The translations under genes and the position numbers were made by a program. From positions 1 through 64,000 of the forward strand of contig JANBRJ010000079.1 in NCBI GenBank assembly GCA_027577595.1: a stretch of 64,000 nucleotides of DNA. The letters are read 5' to 3'. This stretch comes from Coemansia sp. RSA 487. Lineage: Eukaryota; Kickxellomycota; Kickxellomycetes; Kickxellales; Kickxellaceae. The first letter of the stretch is position 1. Each line of letters opens with the position of its first letter. Shown in pieces: positions 1 through 7,844 of this stretch. The notes beneath the pieces were generated by a model. It saw nothing but the letters and a program-made list of their open reading frames with translations. It ran no database searches and had not been told where the DNA came from.

Positions 1-1798
1 TACGAGCGCCCTAAAAACATCGGTATGGCCATTGATCCAGTTGACCATGTAGCCGCCGTAGCTAGCGCCTAGTACTGTTATACGGTTACGGCCGATGTAA
101 GTATGAGTCTCCAGAAGCTGCTCCAGCGACATCATCAAGCTATTGTATGGCCTTCCTCCCCATTGGTTGCGAATTGCATCTGTGAATTCTTTTCCATAGC
201 CAGTCGAGCCCTGAGGATCCAGCGCGACAGTGACAAACCCAGCAGTAGCAAATATGTTGAGGTTCCAGCGGGGACTCTAGGCATCCAGGAAGCTTAACTG
301 TGGTCCACCGTGGATAGCAAAGACAAGCGGGTATTTCTTAGATGCATCAAACTGTGGTGGGCAAAGTAGGAATCCATGGATCATGGCATTGTCTGCGCCA
401 ACAAACCCGACATCCTCTGGCACGCTCAATTCAATGCTATTACCCAGCTCTGGGTTTGCGTTGGTCACTCTAGCTAAACCTGAGCCATCTGTCGAGACGG
501 TTTACAAGTCGTTTGGTGCATCAAGTGCACTGTAGTTGATCAGAAGCTTGTCAGTACCTGTAAATCTTTTGAAAGGGCTAACAACATGGTTTGCGACGAT
601 TGGTGTAACATTTCCGGTGGCAATATTGGTTTTTGATAGCTTATTGCAGCCGTACTCGTTGTATGTAACCAGCAAAGTGCTATCGTCGTCCCATTTGACT
701 TGTCCTGGGGAACGGTCCCAGTCAGAGACAGCATTGGTCGTTGTCTTTTCGGCAATGTCGTAAATCTTTATCTGGTTACGGTCAGCCTCGTATGTTGGAG
801 CAGCCATTTAGACGTACGCGATCTTTGTACCATTATGGTTGAATGAGGGGCTGGAGCTGGCGCCGCCATTACTAGGATTTATTGGCGCAGCGGCAGACCC
901 ATCGACATCTGCCAAGTAAACAAAGCTGGTGGTCTTCCACGCATAATCTTTGCCCGGCTTCTTGGCAACAAATGCAACCTGAAGTCCGTTCGGTGAAATG
1001 CCAAAGGAATCCGAGGCCTCAAGACGCCCGTCGGCTTCTGTGTCCTTAATAATGTTCCTTGGCTGTCCTTTGGGCTTGAAAGAGTTATCGCTGGTGGACA
1101 CAAGTTTGAGTGTGTGGATTTGCGGGGGCTTTGGAGATGTAAACGTATCCCAGTGGCAAACCCAAAGAATCTCATACACTTGAGCTGTATCTGCACGCCC
1201 TTTCTCCTGGCGGTCGATGCTTACCGTGCCCCAGGGTTGCGGTTCCGTTGTAAACGGCTGCAGTGAATGCAAGGATGCCAGACTTGGGGTTGAATTGCAC
1301 ACTTGAAATAGATACTGGCATGGACACCAGGGGATGCGGCTTTGACCAGTGGTCCTTGCGTTCTGAGACAGCATAGAGTATCAAACCACTTGGTGAAGTA
1401 TTGGGTGCTACAAAACCTAAAACCGAGTCGCTGAGCCATACAGGCTGCGAGGAGTTGAGGCTGGCTGACTCAGAACCGTCTTTACTCTTGGAATCTAAAA
1501 AATCTTTAGGCGGATTTATGCGAGCATCAGCAGAATAGCTGACAACATCAATGGGCCTGCTGCCATAGTAGTCGTTTCCGCTGAGTGACTACACTATGAG
1601 CTTTGTTGTTCGACGCTTGGAATCAATAGAGTATTGAGACTGGATATAAGCAACCGCTGTGTTTCCAGGCGAGACGACAGTGTCTCTCAAGCGGTTTGTT
1701 TGCACCAGGTCTTCTGGAGTGAATGGCCATGCCACTGGGCTAAGAGTTGAGGCTGTTATTGGCAGCGTTCGCAGAATGTAGTCCACAGCTAGTGGCAT
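1..1798 (-). pseudogene. decayed dipeptidyl-peptidase 5-like S9 serine peptidase, cut by window edge
   Basis: Minus-strand translation reads as a prolyl-oligopeptidase-family (S9, DPP5-like) secreted or cytosolic peptidase: an N-terminal propeller-like region, a VCHWDT stretch typical of DPP5, the oxyanion-region motif AIHGGPQ near 315-330, and the nucleophile-elbow motif GASYGGYM near 60-85. The gene cannot make this protein as it stands. The upstream frame from the ATG at 1798 stops at 1589-1591, and further in-frame stops lie at 808-810, 502-504 and 277-279. The frame changes once near 1225-1240. The conserved downstream motifs show that decay was recent enough to leave the family recognisable. 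No plausible introns would remove all four stops. The Asp/His end of the catalytic triad lies beyond the window. A sequencing problem could explain one break but not five. Confidence 0.8.
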
Positions 1799-2023
1799 AC
1801 TTTAAGCGATGGCTATACGATAAAGATGAGTATTTCGAATAACTGTAGAAAATCAAAAGATGCAATATGATGGAAAGGCAAGCACTACAAAGCGGAATTG
1901 GAAGCTAATGCATATATTTGTCCAATTTATAGATACGACACTTAATATATACTTCTAACTACAGAAAATAGGTATTTTATACTCAATTTAGCACAATAAA
2001 AATATATTTTCTGGACGGTCAAT

Positions 2024-2241
2024 CTAGGTTAATTTATCTGGGCTCAGGGTAAAAGGGCTGTAGAAACAGAAAATGGCAACACCTATGCTGATAACTAAAC
2101 CAAATATAACAATTTGTTTTTTGATACTCTGTCGATTAATTGCTTTTATCGTTGTAGCTTGGTCATATTCAACAATATAAGCGGAGAATCCGTAAATTCA
2201 CAAACCTGTTTTTCTCCAAGCAAATTGCATGATGCTGACAT
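2024..2241 (-). CDS. possible 46-residue single-TM micro-protein (two exons), speculative
   Basis: A minus-strand ATG at 2241 opens a 36-nt exon (2206-2241) ending at a GTTTGT donor. A CGACAG acceptor at 2129-2131 leads to a second exon (2024-2128) that keeps the frame and stops at TAG 2024-2026. The 77-nt intron is in the size range of others in this window. The product would be 46 residues with one strongly hydrophobic helix (residues about 16-34) and a short polar tail. It sits upstream of, and divergent to, the lysine-rich micro-protein at 2845, as the other hydrophobic minus ORF at 3218-3490 does for the micro-protein at 4520. There is no family match by eye. This is inference from splice signals and layout only. 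Confidence 0.2.
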
Positions 2242-2767
2242 GGGAATAGGAGCTAGCGTCAGCTGCTTCTACACTAGCTTTGCCTTACAGAGCGTATACG
2301 CACATTAGCAATGTAAGTGCTACAAAAATAGAACATATTATTCCTTGAAATTTAATGTACATCTTTAATTTTAATACTCTGCATACGCAAACATGCCATT
2401 CTGCTCTCTCATTCTGAATACTGCTGCCATCGGAAAAGAAAGGAACTACAGCACTATTATCTGCAAAAACAAGTGTGCAGAACAGTAATGAACTAATGAG
2501 AAATACGAATAGGTAAAATATGATTCTGATTAAGGCATATCTACCTAGATCCGCAATCTATTTATAGCAATTGAGGATTCAACAAGCAAATAAGGCCTAT
2601 TTTAAGACAGTGTGTTGAGCATTAATAGAATTAGGAATCGGAAACCAATATATGTTCATATAAACAAGCAAAGTTAGACGGAATATCTGAATGTATGGTC
2701 AGGCTTTTTCTCTTGTTTCAACGATTCAGCTGCAGAGATACTCTAATACTGCAAATACATGTGGAGA

Positions 2768-2775
2768 TATATAAG
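2768..2775 (+). promoter_or_regulatory. TATA box of micro-protein gene copy 1
   Basis: TATATAAG lies 77 bp upstream of the ATG at 2845. The equivalent box in the second copy is 75 bp from its ATG, so box and spacing are conserved between diverged copies. Confidence 0.55.
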
Positions 2776-2844
2776 GAACACAATATAGCCATATTTGAAC
2801 AAGGCGGCACTACAAAGTCATATTAATTTTCACTAATTTTCAAA

Positions 2845-3012
2845 ATGCCTAACAACGAACCCAAGAAGAAAAAGTTTTATAGAACAAAGCGTAAAGAAAA
2901 TAAAGAACTTCAATATGTTCCTGACGATGAGAATATTATCAATCCCAAGAAGTCAAACAGGGCAAAGTACAATAAAGACAGGCGCTTTGTAAAAACGCAT
3001 AAGTATGTATAG
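2845..3012 (+). CDS. lysine-rich micro-protein, copy 1 (55 residues)
   Basis: This short ORF encodes a very basic, hydrophilic 55-residue protein with no signal peptide or membrane segment. I do not recognise a family. The case for a real gene is comparative: the ORF at 4520-4696 aligns with it through a shared core of the form L-x-Y-x-P-(D/E)-D-x-E-I-I-x-x-K-K-x-N-x-A, followed by an R-x3-K-x2-K-Y tail, and the TATA region upstream is also conserved. The N-terminal KKKK and KRK clusters could bind nucleic acid or act as a nuclear signal (inference). A GTATGT donor overlaps the last codons and an ACAG lies 38 nt further on, so the 3' end might be spliced; similarity between the copies does continue past both stops. 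The unspliced stop is given here. Confidence 0.5.
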   Translation: MPNNEPKKKKFYRTKRKENKELQYVPDDENIINPKKSNRAKYNKDRRFVKTHKYV

Positions 3013-3217
3013 TAATAGCTAAAAACATATATCGCAACAGGGTAAAGGGTAGTAAGAAAATGAGCCAAAAGCTACACCTTGAATATTTCCTTACATTCAG
3101 TGACAATATGTATATATATATATATATAATATACATGTGCTTGTACATATAATGTAGTCAGCTCTCTCTATGGTTTATTGTTAAGCTTCTTCAGATTTAA
3201 AATGGTGTTTGCTTTTA

Positions 3218-3490
3218 TCAATATCTGAAATAAAAATGCAATAAAGTAGCGGAAGTGGAAAGCGGTGGTAAATTAAAATATTGCAATATTATATTTTCCG
3301 ATTGTCCACTGTTTCCGACACATGACATCTGCTTTCCGCTTGGTCCAGCACAATTTCGATAGCTATAAGCAATATACCCATAAACAATTGCAAGTACCAA
3401 AACAAGTATAAAAATCAATAAGAGACTCATCCGTAGCAGCAATTGGTTTGGTGAGATTAGTTGTGATAATGATCGGCGTGCGAGTTGCAT
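3218..3490 (-). CDS. small membrane protein, hypothetical (90 residues)
   Basis: The minus ORF has one clear hydrophobic helix at residues about 21-43 (LLIFILVLVLAIVYGYIAY), followed by a polar segment with two cysteines. The 3' part of the ORF (about 3290-3360) falls inside the duplicated unit; its counterpart near 4930-5000 has diverged and does not clearly encode the helix. A TTTCAG near 3231-3236 may be a splice acceptor, so the true C-terminus may differ. No family is recognised. It could equally be a chance ORF in AT-rich DNA. Confidence 0.3.
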   Translation of the reverse strand: MQLARRSLSQLISPNQLLLRMSLLLIFILVLVLAIVYGYIAYSYRNCAGPSGKQMSCVGNSGQSENIILQYFNLPPLSTSATLLHFYFRY

Positions 3491-4444
3491 GGTGAGTCAC
3501 AATCACAGGTTTAATTACTGTAGTGTTTTGGATCAGTACAAAAGCCAGATTGTTCATGGAAAATAAAGATAAGGAACTTCAGTTCCGTCAAGGCTTTTAT
3601 TTGTAACATTAGTATCCTTGTGTAAATTACAAAGTAAATTATAAGCCTCGTGAGTGCCTTTAAAGCTGGAAACTGGGTGAGGGATTTTTGCTGGCAGGGG
3701 CCTGGATGCGCTAAACAGGTGTTGTATAAATCATTAATCCCCCAATCAAGTCCTGGATTCGATTCTAGGGATGCAACCAATTTCCCTGGATTGGTGTTTT
3801 AAACACAAATTCTTAGCTAAAAATTACATTAATAACTTATCTATCCTTGATCACATTTCTTTCATACACATTAGATTTCCACCAACAATTTATGCTAGTT
3901 CAGTGTATTTGCCACTGCTCCTCCGGCATGGAGATGTACGCTAGATCCAATTGTTCTACATTGTCCAGTACTTTTAGAATTTGCACGCGTAGGAGAGAAG
4001 CACAGGTAGCAAGAACAAATACATTGACCCGGCAACTAAAACATGCTGTTGCTTGAGCATAGAAACACGGTATTCCGCTTCAATGCACTGCATTCAAGAT
4101 CATTCATGTTCATTCACACTTTGAATGCTACAGCCATTGGGAAAGTAAGGAACTGCAATACTACTATTTGTAACAATAGGTGGTTGCGACAGCGAGAAAT
4201 TAGCAGGAAACAAGCAAATCCGATTCTGATTAAGGCACGTGTTCGGATTTGCCATCTATATATAATAATTGGAGGGTTTTTTTCAATTTTAAATATAATT
4301 TTTATTCATTTAACATGCTCTTTCAATTTACAATTCAGAAACCAGCATAATGTTTTTTTTATAGAAACAAAAAAATGTATTTTTTCTATTTTTTTTAATA
4401 ATTTAGCTTTGTAAGAATTCATTTAATACTAATGTTGGTGATGA

Positions 4445-4452
4445 TATATAAA
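4445..4452 (+). promoter_or_regulatory. TATA box of micro-protein gene copy 2
   Basis: TATATAAA lies 75 bp before the ATG at 4520. It is followed by the same CCAT/TTTGAACA block as in copy 1. Confidence 0.55.
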
Positions 4453-4519
4453 GAATTCGATACGACCATGTTTGAACATTTTGCACCAGTAAACACATTA
4501 TACGGCATCTACTCTCAAA

Positions 4520-4696
4520 ATGGAAGGAACAAATACTGGGAACAGTAAGAAGACCAAGAGAAAATATAAAAAGAAAAAAGCCATTCTTACGTATGACCCC
4601 GAAGACAACGAAATCATCATGACAAAAAAGCTGAATGAGGCAATATTTGTTAGAAGAGACAGTTATAAAAGCAGAAAGTACATTGAAAGGGAGTAA
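4520..4696 (+). CDS. lysine-rich micro-protein, copy 2 (58 residues)
   Basis: The 58-residue product is very basic (KKTKRK and KKKK clusters near residues 10-20), with an acidic patch (DPEDNE, residues 26-31) and an R/K-rich tail. It is the paralogue of the 55-residue ORF at 2845-3012: the L-x-Y-x-P-x-D-x-E-I-I core and the K-x2-K-Y tail align without large gaps, while the N-termini differ in sequence but keep the lysine clusters. It has no signal peptide or helix-forming hydrophobic run. Retention of the reading frame while the flanks diverged by about a third suggests selection on the protein. Function is unknown; nucleic-acid or ribosome association is only a guess from charge. Confidence 0.5.
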   Translation: MEGTNTGNSKKTKRKYKKKKAILTYDPEDNEIIMTKKLNEAIFVRRDSYKSRKYIERE

Positions 4697-5191
4697 TTTA
4701 AATATACATCACACAACACAGAGTGCTAAGGAAAAGAGCCAGAACTATATATTGGCTTTTCCTCTACATCCAGTGCAAACCCATATATGTTGCTACACGT
4801 TTCATACAGCCATTTTCCTATAGCTTCTTGTAGCTGAAAATAGGGGCATATATTAATCTCTAATTGCAGTATAAAATTACAATGGATTAAAGAGGAGGGA
4901 AAGAAAAGAATAATACGGATAAAAACTGTATTATCGTATTTTCCGCTTGTATAGTGCTTCGTGCACGCAAAAGCAGCTTCCCATTTAATTCAGCAAAAAA
5001 AAACCGACAGTAGCAGAGATTCCTGTTTGTGGACAATCAGTAGTGCCGCAGCAAATAAATATAGCTCAAAAACTATGGATATGTAAATATAAAATGTCTT
5101 CCCCATTTTTTTGCTAGTATCTTATTCTATTTCAGCCACTTTTCTTTTCTTGGGAGGTTTTTTTTACATATTACTCTATATCCTCATTTTA

Positions 5192-5593
5192 ATGACAGAT
5201 CTTGTTAAACATAAAGGCGGTTGTCACTGTAACACAGTGACATGGGAGATATTAGCGCCCTCGGAACTGCATATTGACGAGTGCAACTGCTCCGTGTGTA
5301 TCATGAAGGGGTTCCAGCATCTGATAGTGCCAAAGTCAAAATTTACGCTGCTTACAGGCAAAGACAATATCGCTACGTATACGTTCAACACGCATATCGC
5401 GAAGCACTATTTTTGTAAAACGTGCGGAGTGCAGTCCTACTATATACCGAGAAGCAATCCCGACGGATACTCGATCAACTTTAGATGCCTGGACAGGACA
5501 AACATCACAAAATTCGAGATCGAGCCCATTGATGGCCAGAACTGGGAGCAAGTGGCTGGAAAGCTAGCCCATCTGTCAAAGGAGAATGAATAG
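5192..5593 (+). CDS. GFA/CENP-V-fold zinc protein
   Basis: The 133-residue product fits the Mss4-like-fold GFA (glutathione-dependent formaldehyde-activating)/CENP-V family. It has GGCHC (C11, C13), CNCSVC (C31, C33, C36) and CKTCG (C75, C78), the full set of cysteines that bind structural and catalytic zinc in the family, followed by the family-typical region ending FRCLD. Length matches single-domain members. The open frame extends upstream to an ATG at 5111, which would add 27 mostly hydrophobic residues (a possible signal anchor). I chose the ATG at 5192 because family members start just before the first GxCHC, and because TATTTCAG at about 5130-5137 suggests that the upstream part is UTR or intron. 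The substrate is not predictable; many fungal members are not formaldehyde enzymes. Confidence 0.8.
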   Translation: MTDLVKHKGGCHCNTVTWEILAPSELHIDECNCSVCIMKGFQHLIVPKSKFTLLTGKDNIATYTFNTHIAKHYFCKTCGVQSYYIPRSNPDGYSINFRCLDRTNITKFEIEPIDGQNWEQVAGKLAHLSKENE

Positions 5594-5702
5594 TCACATA
5601 TATGATGTAGTTTTTTTTATCAGTGTTTACATTATAGTATCTAACGAAAAAGTAAGATAAAGGCCTTCTCCCCAAACAAGCAAACAGAAAAGAACATTTA
5701 TA

Positions 5703-7844
5703 TTAGATCCACAAGTACTTTGGCTTTGCCTTCCACCTCAGCGAAATGTACCCAAGGAAGTTGTAGCCGACAGCCATGCACACGACGATAAGTGCGCACT
5801 GGCCAACTGTGAACTCGTCAAGCTTGTACAGGGAGATGACGTCTTCACCGCGAGCTAAGCACAGACCGTTGTTTGCCTTGCAGTGAAGCTCAAGCCCGTC
5901 GAACTCGACGCGCACCATGCCCTCGTAGGCGTAGAAGGCTGGCGAAATATACTGCATCCACTTGATGACCGGAAGCAAATCGCCGGCGTTGGCAATGTGG
6001 CCGCCAAAAATCACCCATGTGGTTATGATCAGCCCGCCGATCACTGATGCCAAATCGTAGGTGCTGACAAACGACCCGATAAACAGCACCACGCCCAGCG
6101 TCACCACCAGAAGCACAGAGAAGATCGCTAGAGAGGTCAGGAACTTGGCCGCTGCCGCCTGCAGCCCCGCCATGAAGTAGATGCCGATAAAGTACACCCA
6201 GCTCGACACCACCGCCATTGGCAAGTAGATCAGGATCTTGGACACGTAGAACGTTGACATGCGGTACGACCCCGATCCGCGCTCGCTCAGCATAATGTTC
6301 TTGGCCTTGAAGTACATGTAAAGGTAGTGTCCCATTACGCCAAACGTCGAGTTGAGCGTCAGCGAGAAGAAGAGCCCGACACGGTTCTGGATCGACTCCA
6401 CCTCGTTTCCAATCTTGAAGAAAATCAGCCCGATTAAAAGCAGAACCGACACAACGTTGAGCAAGACGGCGCTCAAGAACGTGACGTTCCGCACTGTGGT
6501 GATAAAGTCCCTGTGCGCCAGCGTCACAAGTTCAAAGAACCAGTTGGTGCGCGCTGGCGGCGTCTCATCCTCCACTGTGCCCCAGCTGATGTTCGTTAGC
6601 TGGAGCTGGCTTGCCATTCCCGGCGGCGTCGAAGAAACAAGCCCAGTGTTGTTTGGAGCAAACGGCTTTTCATACAACCCGCCGTATGAAAGAGAGCGCT
6701 TTCGCGGCGGCTGGTTTGCGTTGCTGAACGACTGGGCCAGAAACTCGATGCGTCGCCGACTCGCCTCAAGGTCCTGCGGTGACCTGTTGTTTAGCGACAT
6801 GATGTCGATGAAAAAATCGGCTGGGTTCTGGCGCATAGGGCACGGAAAGCCCTTCGACTCGAAGTAGCCGATGGCCTCGTCTGCAGAGCCAAAGTACACT
6901 AAGTGGCCCTGGCTCAGCAGCAGGATGCGGTCAAAGCACTTGAGCATGTTTGCGTTGGGCTGGTGCACCGTCATGACCGACGCGATGCCCCTGGACCGTG
7001 TGACGTCGCGCACCAGCTCGACGACCATTTCGGCGGAGTTGCTGTCGAGCCCCGATGTCGGCTCATCCAGCACTATCATGTCTGGGTCGGTGACCAATCC
7101 GACGCCAATGCTCACGCGCTTGCGCTCGCCGCCCGAGATGCCGCGCTGGAGCGTGTCGCCGATCCGCGAGCTTTTGATGTGACTGAGCCGAAGCTGCTGC
7201 ATGACGTTGGCAACGCGCTCCACCTTCTGGAGTGGCGTGTAGTTCTTCTCGGTCAGTCGCAGCTTTGCCGCAAACATAATGGTCTCCTCGACTGTCAGAA
7301 CCGGATACATGACGTCCTCCTGCTCGACATACGCGATACGCCGCTTGAATGTCCCCGGCACGCGCTTCTTGCCGCGAAACAGGACCTTTCCGTTGAGCAC
7401 GCCGCCCTCGATGCGTCCGGACAGGATGTTGAGCAGCGTTGTTTTGCCGGCTCCCGAGGGCCCCAGCAGACCAATGACTTCGCCCGGATATATCGCGCCC
7501 GACAGACCGTGCAACAGCGCACGCATCTTTGTTTGCTTTTTGTCCTTGACTTTGACGCTGTACGTGATGTTGTCCCACGAAAGCAGTGGCGCCTGAGGCA
7601 TGCTCGCAGGCAATGCTGATGAGAATTTGGGCTCATCGTCTGCGGCTGGCAATGTCCGGTGGTTTTTATCTATTGGGCTTATCGACTGGTTCATAAACTC
7701 ACGTGTGCTTCCGTACGCTTGGCTTCGCGACGACGAGGTTGACGAAGCCGTGCTGCCGACGCTGATGGAGTTGTTTCGTTGCTGCTGGTACTGGGGCTGG
7801 TGGTAGCCGCCCTGCGTGTGCACAGGACTAATATTCATCAACAA
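5703..7844 (-). CDS. ABCG (WHITE-type) half-transporter
   Basis: The 713-residue product has one ATP-binding domain followed by one membrane domain, the reverse order typical of the ABCG/WBC subfamily. Visible motifs are Walker A GPSGAGKT (residues 128-135), signature ISGGERKRVS (236-245), Walker B MIVLDE (256-261) and the H-loop region VMTVHQPN. The C-terminal half (from about residue 440) has six hydrophobic helices and fits ABC2_membrane. The first ~85 residues are Gln/Ser-rich and disordered. Half-transporters work as dimers; fungal members of this type are linked to sterol, lipid or pigment export, but the substrate cannot be read here. All ATPase motifs are intact. A second ATG two codons in (7838) is an equally good start. 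Confidence 0.93.
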   Translation of the reverse strand: MLMNISPVHTQGGYHQPQYQQQRNNSISVGSTASSTSSSRSQAYGSTREFMNQSISPIDKNHRTLPAADDEPKFSSALPASMPQAPLLSWDNITYSVKVKDKKQTKMRALLHGLSGAIYPGEVIGLLGPSGAGKTTLLNILSGRIEGGVLNGKVLFRGKKRVPGTFKRRIAYVEQEDVMYPVLTVEETIMFAAKLRLTEKNYTPLQKVERVANVMQQLRLSHIKSSRIGDTLQRGISGGERKRVSIGVGLVTDPDMIVLDEPTSGLDSNSAEMVVELVRDVTRSRGIASVMTVHQPNANMLKCFDRILLLSQGHLVYFGSADEAIGYFESKGFPCPMRQNPADFFIDIMSLNNRSPQDLEASRRRIEFLAQSFSNANQPPRKRSLSYGGLYEKPFAPNNTGLVSSTPPGMASQLQLTNISWGTVEDETPPARTNWFFELVTLAHRDFITTVRNVTFLSAVLLNVVSVLLLIGLIFFKIGNEVESIQNRVGLFFSLTLNSTFGVMGHYLYMYFKAKNIMLSERGSGSYRMSTFYVSKILIYLPMAVVSSWVYFIGIYFMAGLQAAAAKFLTSLAIFSVLLVVTLGVVLFIGSFVSTYDLASVIGGLIITTWVIFGGHIANAGDLLPVIKWMQYISPAFYAYEGMVRVEFDGLELHCKANNGLCLARGEDVISLYKLDEFTVGQCALIVVCMAVGYNFLGYISLRWKAKPKYLWI

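Larger units (their letters stand above)
2370..3360. repeat. copy 1 of an old ~1 kb duplicated unit (partner 4080-5010)
   Basis: This segment matches 4080-5010 in order: an upstream block (2415-2465 versus 4118-4165, sharing a GGAACT-rich string), GATTCTGATTAAGGCA at about 2522 versus 4223, a TATATAA box with a shared downstream GCCAT/TTTGAACA block (2768-2805 versus 4445-4480), a lysine-rich ORF, a GAGCCA-containing stretch past the stop, and a TATTTTCCG block (3291-3350 versus 4932-5000). Divergence looks like roughly one third of sites, so the duplication is old. Confidence 0.7.
4080..5010. repeat. copy 2 of the old ~1 kb duplicated unit (partner 2370-3360)
   Basis: This is the partner of 2370-3360, with the same order of conserved blocks (GATTCTGATTAAGGCA, TATATAA, CCAT/TTTGAACA, lysine-rich ORF, GAGCCA stretch, TATTTTCCG block). 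The region matching the hydrophobic minus ORF of copy 1 is degraded here. Confidence 0.7.

Noticed and set aside
3630-3790. Possible tRNA or tRNA-derived element (GGATTCGATTCTA T-arm/B-box look-alike at about 3757)
   Set aside because: T-stem pairing fails on both sides of the loop and no acceptor or anticodon stem can be formed at the right spacing.
6352-7636. Long antisense ORFs over the ABCG gene (up to 238 residues)
   Set aside because: They are shadows of a GC-rich coding frame and have no family motifs.
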